DNA from: Dreissena polymorpha
Taxonomy: Eukaryota; Mollusca; Bivalvia; Myida; Dreissenidae
NCBI RefSeq assembly: GCF_020536995.1
Contig: NC_068359.1
Location: 81,699,430 to 81,763,429, forward strand
Reading direction: 5' to 3'
DNA: 64,000 nt
The notes beneath the pieces were generated by a model that saw nothing but the letters and a program-made list of their open reading frames with translations, did no database searches and was not told the DNA's origin. Every line of letters begins with the position of its first letter. Positions within the stretch are counted from its first letter, which is position 1. Below, piece by piece: positions 49,539-61,500 of this stretch. A program made the translations under genes and the position numbers.

Positions 49539-52500
49539 CGTGACTCATTTCGGAGGAAAAACCTTTGATGTTCCCAATTAAATCGGCTATCTGTCTGTAC
49601 ATGGTCTGAGTTCAAAGTTCATCATGTGCAGAACGCGTTTATTATGGTAAGAGATAAGAGTGTGTACATTAAGTTCGGCGTTACTGCGTTTGAATAGCCA
49701 AGCCTGCCCAGACTGCAATTTTATAATTTATCTTGACATTTTTCAGTTCACTGTTCACCATGTAAAGACCTTCACAATGTAAAGATTCTATTTTTAAGCT
49801 CATAGGCAAATATTGAATGTTTACGTCCTACGATAAATTTAATACAGCTTATTCAGATTATAACTTTAATTATGCTTACTTATATTCAAACATAACTTTC
49901 CACAAACTTTCACCATGTAAAGACATGTGTTTATTTAAAACCTATGTATATGACTCAAAAGACCAGACTCATTTAGATTTCAAACTTTGAATGCAATTGT
50001 CAGTAGAGTGAGTAGATTGTAATCATAGTGACATGTGTTTATAAAACATTTCATATACATTAGAACGAACTACACTGTTATATCCCCCTTTTAAGTAACC
50101 TGAATATCAAAAGAAATTAAAGTATTAATATAACATCGTTTAAAACGTTTGTTAGAGTGCACTTGTTTATATACATTAATAGAAGGAAGAAAGCATTGAC
50201 AGAGATTCGTTATGTTATTATCAAATCGTTGGCATGAATATATCTTTACTTAGAATACCATACTTTACATATTCAAATATTATGTCGAAATATTTGAAGT
50301 TTGTCACAGTTCCTCTTGTATTAAGTGCTTTAACAATAAATTTGGCTAATTGTTTTGTGCACTCAATTATATGAAGTAACAAACTTTTCCATATCAGATT
50401 AATATACATAATAATTTCATAAAAACATGTCAGTTTCGAAACGTACCGGCAGTATACCGTTTCTGTCTTGAACTAGTTAAGAACGTTATTTTGGCCTTTA
50501 TCGATGTTTGAGTATTTTAGCTATTTTTCGTATTACATTTCTCGTTTTAATTTAGGTTATGGTCTCAGTTAAGGCTTAAATTGACATTTGGCGACCTCAT
50601 TGTAATGCATTTTTTCTTGACATGTCGTAAGTTGTTGAAGTCCATCGTTCATTTTGAATTGTAAGCGTCTACTAAGCCAAAATTGACCATTATATCTTTC
50701 AACATTGTCACCAGTTTGTGTCAAACTTCCAAATTCCAAATACCCGTGAACAAAGTCGGTTAGGGTCCATCAGCTCTTATCTATTCCAGAGGCGTGTTAT
50801 GTTGGTTCATTTGCAGTAGGCTTGAGTAGGCATCCGGTGTAACTTGTCAATGCGGAAGTTTGGGCAAACCAAAGGCGTATTTGATAGATCTGGTTTGAAT
50901 AGTATCTGGACGACAATGAATAATCATTCGAAGCCGCAAGTGTCCGTAACGGTCCGCTCCTTTGCTTGAAAGCGATTGTTTCGTTGTGTAGTCATAAAAT
51001 TAGGCAATAAAAACTGCAATCACAACGAGGTCGCTGGTGTCGTTTGCCTACGTGAGTCGAATAAGGACGATGATGATGATGTTGTTGGATGGTAATGGAG
51101 GTGTTTGTGATAATGATGTAATTACTCAAACAAACATAATTAATTGTTAGTTATTATTTGTAAGGAACGTGTTTTTTTACCTGAAGCAACAGAAAGTGTG
51201 CGTCTGGCAGGGGGTCCATCGCCAAATGAAGGCCGGGTCGAAATATTGAGGCAGGGGATCTGGGGTACCGTGTGCGATGATCATTTTGACGATAAAAGCG
51301 CAGCTGTTATCTGCAACATGCTCAACATGACAGGGTGAGAAAATTGGTGGTAGTTAATAATTATTATTTGTGTAGTCCAAAAACCTTTTTGAGTAGTCGT
51401 CGATAAATTTCTGAGTCTATTTCCATATGGCTTCTTTGAAATTAAGTATTCAAAAAGGTATGCATTTGTCGTTTGGATGTTGAAGAATTAGGACAATTTT
51501 TTAATAAAGAAAACTCGTCTGCCGGTCAAGCCGAATTCTGCACAATAAAGTATAGAGACATAGACATAAAATATGTTATTTTTGCCATTACAAAATCTAC
51601 ATATGATCTTTATGTTTGCTGAATGAACAACTCACAGAAATTTCGCTTTACCACTGTCATCTTACAAATTTCGCGAAATCAAGTACCTGTTTTATGACGC
51701 TACTGAAGTTGATATGTTTGAAATAAAGTGTGTCTCTGACAATGGGGTTTTCTAATGATTTGTTTGCCAGATAAAAACTTATCTAATTTGAAATAGCAGG
51801 TGCTACACTGTATTCCATGTTTTATCATTCTGTTGCTCCTCCATGGCGTTCTGAATAAGACAAGTTTTAGAATTATCATTTATTTAATTAAACTTGATGT
51901 TGAGTAATATCATGTTTAAAAATCTAAATTGAGCAGAATACAATTAAATTTTGGATATAAAAAAGTTAAAAAAAAATAAAACAACAGATCGATTCACCAA
52001 TCCACCCTAAGTTTTCGGATGTGTGTTAGCATTATGCAACCTATTTAAACCTAGATCGTACCTTACGAAATTTTGATTGTACATTTACTATTGAATTACA
52101 TTTGAATTAAAATTATCAAGTGTTTAATATGAATCCTGTGTAAGCATTCTTATTTGCTAATTATTTAATTCTGTGATTTCACTTTTAACCCTAAATTTGT
52201 CTATTAGATCCGGAGCCCAGTCTAGAGCGTATTTTAGATCCGGAGGCTACTATGGTCTTGGTACCGGCACAATTTGGCTGGATGACGTGCAATGCATTGG
52301 TAACGAGAGACATATCTACCAATGTAAACACAACGCTTGGGGAGTTAACGACTGTACTCATTCCGAAGATGTGGGAGTCGTGTGCGTTCCGGGTAGGTTA
52401 ATGTCAAGTTGTATATGTTGACCATTGCTTGGTATTCTCTTGATAGGTATGGTGTTGTTATGAGCACATGAATATAGAGAATATATGGTTGGTGCCGAGA

Positions 52501-55500
52501 TGGAGAAAGTTTATCCGGTGAAGCTTAGAAAAATAAAATAGGAGGAGCTTTAGCGAGCCTTATTTTTCTGTTTCGGACCGAACCGGATAAACTTTCTCCA
52601 TCTCGGCACCAACCATGTATTCTGTTTATCCTGCTTCATGCCGTTATCAAAGACAAATGATAAATTGACATAACAATATAATTATTCTTGTCGAACATCC
52701 TACATGTACACAACATTCCAGACGACCGAATAACTACCGACTGTGTCACGTAAAAAATAGTTCCTGTTTATACTGTTTTAATACTTTCCTATTGGAAAAA
52801 TTAGAAGAAATAAAAAGCGAATCGAGAATGTGATATTTTTCTTGGTAAAAAATAAATAAAAAATGCAGCAGCAAAACAAAAACTAAATTTGATTTACCTT
52901 AATGACAACTTTGATCCATTGCTTATAACAATAATTTTACAACGCTATACACATCCATTGTTTGTTCTCCCATCCCTTTATCGAAATCCATTTTCTGTTT
53001 TTCTATCCCTATTATCAACATGAATTTAAACCACACACTTTATGATAGCGTTTGTATCGAATGCTTACCACTCTGACCCAAAAGGCAAAATCCGATTTAC
53101 GAAATCGTTATCCTGCCGTAGCGATTTATTTTATTCCTATCGAAGTTAACAATTATGACTGACAAACACACAATCCGAAATACGTTTATTATTCGTTCGA
53201 TGCTTTAAAAATATTTGAAAAAAATACTGTTTAAAACACAATGTCAAAATTGTTTTCCCTAAAGTAAACTCCTTAGAGAAACTCGATTTATGTTTCGCCT
53301 GATAAATGACGTCACACTAGAAACGTCATGAATTGCGTAATCGAGTTATCAAGAATGAAAATGATAAATACGGAAAGCTGGTTCGGTAATATATTTTAAT
53401 GAAGAAAAAATAGGATGAGACATAATATAACGATAACGTTCATGATTCGTCACAATAAATTTCAAAGGTCAAATATTATAACATGTTAATCGTCACAGCG
53501 TGCGTAGGAATACACTACTTCCTGTTGACCGGAGATAGGAATAAAATGTATTCGACCCTGCTTTATTTGGTCAATGTTAGCAACAGAGGCAGGATAAAAA
53601 AATGTATAATGTTCGGAGTATTGTCTTTATTTTTTATTTTACGTTAAGGAGTGCTAAACGGGTATAGCGATAACTGAGGCGGTATTATTATTTAAAACTA
53701 ATAATACATTTCAATAAGTATATATTATATATTTGTTAAAAATACTAGGGCTGCAACGGGTACCCGAAATATCCGATGATATCGGATCCAACTTCAGATT
53801 CGCGGGTACGGATCCACCTTTGGAAATTTCGGTTCCGAATATTTCTTTTCATAGTTGTATGTATTGTTTTTATACAGACTGGTTCTGTTTTAAAGATAAA
53901 ATGTACGTATAATAGTCGATATTTATTGAGGTGTGGCAGTCAAATAGTAGATCATTCGAGATCTTTCGGCTTTTATTGTCTAAGAGTATCATTGGACATT
54001 TCGTAATTAGCGCCGAAAGCAAATCGAATTCAAAATCATGGAGGATTTACACATAACAAATTCAATGTATAATGGCAATAAATAAGTTTTCATTCCTTAT
54101 TGTCTTTCTGAGTTGTATTAAAAACAACGGTAGGTGTATCCAGTGTGGCTGGAATGTTATTCAGGTAAATTTTGCATAATTTCGCGACCTGTCAAATTGT
54201 GTTACTATCATGTATTGTCTTGCAAGCATCTTTCGTCATATACTTAGTTTAAATGCTATCTTGTGATGCAAGGAGCCTTAATTCCAAGTGAGAGAATCTT
54301 TTCCACAGCAGGAAACCTCGTCAGTGCTCATAGGGCTTGCCAGTACCGGAACAATGTTGATATGTTAATTTTTGTGAAAACAAACATCAAACTGCATGCA
54401 CAGTGAGAAGTGTATGTTAAAGAGCAAGCTATTGAGTGAAATAAGTGTTGAGGTTTCCGTTTTATTCTGACATTGCTACAATATTAAATGACAAAATTTG
54501 CTTTGTTTTTCAGGGCTTCCCCTGGCTCAAAAAAATCTTTAGCCTAATTCGCCTTGTTTTCGCAAAATTCTTCTATGTTTTGGATATTTTTGAGTTTAAT
54601 GAAGAAAAAGTTGTAGACAAATTGAATTTTCTGTAGCCAAATAGTTCAATTTGTATCCATTGGCTAATTTTGCGAATGGCAGAGTAAGTCAAATCATACT
54701 TATAATACATTCATTTCTATAATTTAGACAGAATTTCTAATTTTCTCTTATCTGAGGGATCCGGATTCGAAAAAATCCGAAGAAACCTTTTTTGGATTCG
54801 GATTCGGATCCGAACAAATATTTTGGATTCGTTGCAGCCCTAAAAATACAGACTTCCTAGGTAAAAGTGCTTAGTTTAATATATGTTATTATAGTCATAA
54901 AGAGCTTTCACAGAGACTCTATCCATCGATGTTGGACAATAATTAGGAATGCAATGTTATTGCAATACCGTTATCCGCATGAGCACTATAGATAAAAATA
55001 CGGAATGTTTGTAAAACTATCATTGAAATGAGTGACCTTTCAACCACTTTGGAAGGCGTGAGTAGACAAAAAAGCGTGCTTGGACTGTAACTTAATAATT
55101 CATCTTGAATACAGTACAAGTTTACTATGAGAAGATCGCACATTTAAGCTCAAAGGCCATGATCGTACTTAGAGATAAAAGGTCAAATGAAATAAGCTTT
55201 TAAAGTCTATACCTTTTTTCAATCATAATGATATTTGAAAACAAAGTAACTACACAATTTCACCTTGTGAAGAATGTGTGTTGCGTGGGACACCCATGAA
55301 TCTTACTCAAAGTACAAGGTCACAATTAGATGTCAAATTTTTCATAATATTGTAAGTAAATTAAGTAATTATTTTTTTACAGTGACTTTATAAATGTAAC
55401 ACTATATATACATAAGAACATATTAGACGGTTACACCATCTAATTAAGCCGATAAGACACTTACATATCAAGATATTCAAAGTAATTATAAATTAGCATT

Positions 55501-58500
55501 AAAATAATGTTTCATTACAGTAATTTGTATCAAATAATGGGCGGAGTACACAATTATAAAATCGTGCGTGTGAATTTTCGTTAAAATAAATTAAGTACAT
55601 TTTTAAAATCTATTGTTACTATTTTTCGTATTACATTTCTCGTTTTAGTAAAGGCTTTGGTCTCAGTTAGGGCTTTAATTTGACATTTGGCGACCTCATT
55701 GTAATGCATTTTTTCTTGACATGTCGTAAGTTGTTGAAGTCCATCGTTCATTTTGAATTGTAAGCGTCTACTAAGCCAAAATTGACCATTATATCTTTCA
55801 ACACTTTCACCAGTTTGTGTCAAACTTCCAAATCACAAATACCCGTGAACAAAGTCGGTTAGGGTCCATCAGCTCTAATCTATTCCAGAGGCGTATTATG
55901 TTGGTCCATCTGCAGTATACTTAGGTAGGCATCCGGTGTAACATGTCAATGGGAAGTTTGGGCAAACCAAAGGCGTATTTGATAGATCGGATTTGAATAG
56001 TATCTGGACGAATAATCATTCTAGCCGCAAGTGTCCGTAACGGAAATGACACATGCGTTATAAAAGTTTTTAAACGGTTTGAAGCACAAGTATTTTATAC
56101 GGTGCACCTAACTACCGAGTTCTCTTCCCGCTCCTTTGCTTGAAAGCGATTATTGCGTTGTGTAGTCATAAAATTAGGCAAAAAATGAGTCGAAAAGGAC
56201 GATGATGATGATGTTGTTGGAGGGTGATGGAGGTGTTTGTGATAATGATGTAATGGTGCATTTATAAAGTATTTATTAGGATGTTTTATCTTCATTTTAT
56301 TGAAAACATACTTATAAATGTTTATAACAAAGAAAACACAAATACTGAAAATGTAAAGTAACTGTCAGTTAATAACTCAATCAAACATAATTAATTGTTA
56401 GTTGTTATTTGAAAAGGAACGTGTTTTTTTACCTTAAGCATCAGAAAGTGTGCGTCTGGTAGGGGGTCCATCGCCAAATGAAGGCCGGGTCGAAATATTG
56501 AGGCAGGGGATCTGGGGTACCGTGTGCGATGATCATTTTGACGATAAAAGCGCAGCTGTTATCTGCAACATGCTCAACATGACAGGGTGAGACAATTAGT
56601 GGTAGTTCATAATTATTATTTGATGAGTCTATTTCCATATGGCTTCTTTGAAATTAAGTATTCAAAAAGGTATGCATGTTTCGTTTGGATGTTGAAGAAT
56701 TAAGACCATTTTATAATAAAAAATCTCGTCTGCCGAATTCTGCACAATAAATTATAGAGATATTGACATAAAATATGTTATTTTTTGTCATTACAAAATA
56801 TACATATGATCTTTAGATTTGCTGAATGAACAACTCACAGAAATTTGCTTTACCATTGTCATCTTACAAATTTCGCGGAATCAAGTACCGATTTAAAGAC
56901 GCTACTGAAGTTGATATGTTTGAAATAAAGTGTGTTTCTGGCAACGGGGTTTTCTAATGATTTGTTTGCCAGTTAAATCATACTATATTTGAATTTGATT
57001 TAGATAAAAACTAATCTAATTTGAAATAGTAGGTGCTACACTGTATTCCATATTTGATCGTTATGTTGTTCGTCCCTGGCATTTTGAAGAAGAAAAGTTG
57101 TAGAATTATCATTTATTTAAATAAACTTGATGTTGAGTAATATCATATTTAAAAATCTAAATTGAGCAGAATAGAATTAAATGTTGGATATAAAAAGTTG
57201 GAAAGAAATAAAACAACAGATCACTTCACCAATCCACCCGAAGTTTTCGGATGTGTGTTAGCATTTTGCAACCTATTTAAACCTAGATCGTAAATTACGA
57301 AGTTTTAATTGTACATTATTGATTAACTATTGAATTACATTTGAATTAAAATTATCAAGTGTGTAGTATGAATCCTGTGTAAGCATTCTGCTTTGATAAT
57401 TATTTGATTCTATGATTTCACTTTTAACCCTTAATTTGTATATTAGATCCGGAGCCCAGTCTAGAGCGTATTTTAGATCCGGAGGCTACTATGGCCTTGG
57501 TACCGGCAGAATTTGGCTGGATGACGTGCAATGCATTGGCAACGAGAGACATATTGATCAATGTAAACACCACGCTTGGGGAGTTAACGACTGTACTCAT
57601 TCCGAAGATGTGGGAGTCGTGTGCGTTCCGGGTAGGTTAATGTCAAGTTGTATATGTTGACCATTGCGTGTTATTCCCTTGATAGGTATGGTGGTGTTAT
57701 GAGCACATGAATAAAATGTATCATGTTCGGAGTATTGTCTTTATTTTTTTTCTTACGTTAAGGAGTGCTAAACGGGCAAAGCGAGGCAGTATGATAATTT
57801 AAAATCAATAATATATTTCAATTAGTATATATTAAATGTTTGTTTAAAATGCAAGCTTCCTAAGTAAAATTGCTTTGTTTGATATATATTATTATAATCA
57901 TAATGAGCGTTCACAGAGACGCTGTTCATCGATGTTGGACATTAATTAGGAATGAAATGATATTGCAGTACCGTTATCCACAGGGGCACTATAAATAAAA
58001 ATACTGAATTTTGTAAACTTATCATTGAAATGAGTGGCCTTTCAACCACTCTTGAAGGCGTGAGTAGACTAAAAAGCTTGTCCGGACTGTAACTTAATAA
58101 TTTATCTTGAAACACCGTACCCGTTTACTATGAGAAGACCGTACATTTAAGCTCAAAGGCCAAGATCGTACTTTGAAATCAACGGTCAAATGAAATAAGC
58201 TTTTGCAGTCTATACCTTTTTTAATTATGTTATTTGAAAACAAAATTAGCACACAATTTCACCTTGTGAAGAAATTGTGTTGCGTGGAAGACCCATGAAT
58301 CTGACTCAAAGGACTAGGTCAGAATTAGAGGTCAAACTTTTCATAATATTGTAAGTAAATAAAGCAATTACTTTCTTTCAGTGACATAATAAATGTAACA
58401 CTTTATATACATAAGAATATATAAGACGGTAACACCATCTCATTAAGCCTTTTAGTCACTTAAATATCAAGATATTCATTAAAAATTAGCAGTAAAAAGG

Positions 58501-61500
58501 AATGATTCATTACATTAACTTGTATAACTTAATGTGTGGAGTACACAATTATAAAATCGTGCGTGTGAAGTTTTATTAAATTAAATTTAGTACATTTAAA
58601 TATTTTAATGATTTGTTCATGTTTGAGAAGTATATTTTCCCTTTTTATAAATACTTTGATAATAAATGCAGCTAATTGTGTAAACAATATTATTGTTTAT
58701 TTGATTTTTTAATCGATTTAAGATATATTTAGATAATCATGCATCATTTATTTCGATCTCGCTTTCTTCTATATGGAATACGAAGTTCATCTTTTGAGAT
58801 CGCCCATTCACGGCCGTTAATCACGGGCGCCACCTCTTTTTGCGATGCATTTATAAATGAGCTAATCCTATTTCAGAGGTGGCACTAACGACTGTATGTT
58901 TTGAAATTTCACGGTAAATTCTTCAGAGTGAGTAGGTTTTAGATGTTCTTCCAACATATTTCGAAAAAAAAATCTGGCAATGTAGTGCGATTTAGCGAAT
59001 ATTTATTCATCCTAAAATGTACATAAACATACAACCAAAACCCATTTGGAAACTTTAAGACCTTTATAAGTTGCGACATGGTGGAGTTTTTTTTCTAAAT
59101 CAAATCAATGTATTGTGCTAGTGTGACGAGCAAATTTCCACCCGATTCATTCGCGAACGACATGCACGAGTTGCTGAATGCACAGACACATTGACATCTT
59201 GCAGATCTATTAGATAATTTTGTATTTTTCCAAAAGAGATGAAGCCAATGCAAAGGAGGTGGATCTAAGGACATGAGGTGGTTTCATTGCACGACTTATG
59301 AATCATCTCATGATTTTCATTTGATAGATAATGGTCCTTTTTCATATTTATTTGTATTTTTCAACGTAAAATCTTAAAACGAAATCTATACAGAACAAAT
59401 TCTATATAAAAACAAACTGATGTAAATATGTAAATATATGAAACAAAAACAATTAAGAAGTCAATAACCTGAAAAAAAACATAGTGCACGATATAAATCA
59501 AAAATATGTAATATTCAATAAATCCAATAGCTTAATTCTCAACACTCTCAAAATATGTTCTCCACAGCAAATGTGTTAATACAAAAAAAAACGAAATTCA
59601 AGAAGTTATAAAAAGATATTGCTTCTCATTGAAACGATTAAATTTATCCCCTATTGCAATTGCTTAATTTACTAAAATTTACAAATTTGATTCGTATAAG
59701 GGGTCACTTCTTGCTTTCGCGTAGAACTTTGTAGATTTAAGCAAGCGCTCAGTATCAACATTTGCAGTTTCTTGACAGTTATACAGTGTCTTAAATTATG
59801 TTTGACATATTGCTTGAACAAAGGGTTTTAGTCATCGTAGATTGTCCCGTTTTTTTTGCGGAAAAGGTACTTATCAAGGTTTCGCTTTGCACAAATGATT
59901 TTATTAGCTCGGCAGTTTTCGGAGAAAACCCGAGGTATTGTCATAGCAAGCTCGTCGTGTCGTGTCGTGTCAAAGCTGGCAGAAACTGTAAAACACTGAA
60001 ATGCACCACAAAGAAAAGAAATTCCATAACATGAATGGATAATATCTAGATTAAAGTTTTGGTGATGTTTAGATTATTTCAGTTGTTAAAATGTTTCAAT
60101 TAATATATATTTAGTCGCATAATGTCACCAGTATGATCAACTTCACAGTAAAAAAAGTAAGTGCTACTGTCCCACCTGGGGTTAATCAATATACACACGT
60201 AAGGCATAGTTTTATGGCACGATCGAATGCATCCCAAGTAATCCGTTGCACGATTGATTGACTTAGGAAGGGGTTGACACCCGAAGTCGATTAAGGGGCA
60301 TTTCCTTGAATGTCTGACCTGTTCTAGCCAAACTACGAGTAACCGTCCACCTTTAACACGCATTGGGAACACAACTTAGTTACGGATATCAACCGCTGTT
60401 ATCAATCTAACACAACGAAGTCGTTGTGTTTTCAAACACATACATTAGTATACCCGGACGGCTGGTCTCAGTGTTTCCCGAAAAGTGCAGTTTTGGCCTG
60501 GGATACCTGTTAGCGTCAACCTTAAGATTAGCTCCGTGTGGTAGTTCAAAGACAACACTTGTGTTCACTTCTATAAATCGTTCTTTATGAGATTCACAGC
60601 TTTGAATTTACACATCGCGGTAAATATGTGTTTTTGCCCGTTGCATCTGTTTCGTGAAAAAATATTTTCTCACTTGATTCATTTAAATGTTCTTCGTACG
60701 GTAATTGCTCCTTCCATCGTTACTTTGTCTTTGATGTTTTAGCCAAAAGCGTGATTGAGACATTTTCAGGAAGTTTTTGCCGTGCTGTTTTTATATTCAT
60801 TAAGCGATGGTACATAAATCATGCAATGTTAACCCAATGATAGGGAGACCCAGAGGCATTGGTCATCTATGATGTCTATGCCATAAAACCCAGGAATATG
60901 TTATTATTGTCGTGAAGGGCAACATAACCAAGCCCGATAGAGTGCAGTCTGCATGCCCCAACCAAGTGATTACATCCATACATACCTACAACGGAAATAT
61001 GTTTCGAAATTGTTTGATACGGTTTGTTCACACCGAAACATAATCAATCTTAAGGACATTTTAACAATAATTATCGCAAATTTCCATCACTGCAAGATAT
61101 TTTGTTGCAAACAAAATCCGTGTCCATAAATCAATAATAACATCGACACTTGTATTACAAATTAAAATATTGACATAATTTATCTTATACCGAGAACGCT
61201 TTCTTCATTCATCAGACGATCTTACAATAGCATTTTGCAAAAAAACGTTGATTTGTTCATTTGTGTTTTGCGAACTTCTCATAATTTAATACCCCGTATA
61301 TATATGGGATTTCGGCTAGGTTTGAGTTTCAATATGTTTATGTGGGAGTATCTTGTTCTTTAATTTTAAGCCCGTTTATACACTTGTTGGTACATTTCTT
61401 CTCAAATAAAGTTTTTAATATTTAACTTCTTTTCAGCTCCAAGTAGCTGCAGAGAGGCAGAAAGGGTGTAGTGAAGCACTGTGCTTGTTTTGTGTATACG

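Larger units (their letters stand above)
50459..55605 (+). repeat. SRCR exon-pair duplication, copy A (contains exons 6 and 7)
   Basis: Starts with GTTTCTGTCTTGAACTAG and aligns nearly base for base with 55606-58600 over introns and exons, apart from a ~1.1-kb insertion at ~52475-53597 and a hAT insertion at 53746-54841 present only here. A part of the same unit recurs at 63741-64000. Confidence 0.92.
55606..58600 (+). repeat. SRCR exon-pair duplication, copy B (contains exons 8 and 9)
   Basis: Aligns with copy A from ATTTTTCGTATTACATTTCT (55617) through TAATTTAGTACATTT-like sequence near 58590. It lacks copy A's two large insertions but has ~100 bp near 56045-56130 not present in A. Confidence 0.92.

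Noticed and set aside
51144-51186. In-frame upstream extension of SRCR exon 6 ([10 protein letters not shown])
   Set aside because: Phase of exon 5 requires splicing at the AG at 51185-51186; the extension lies in the pyrimidine tract.
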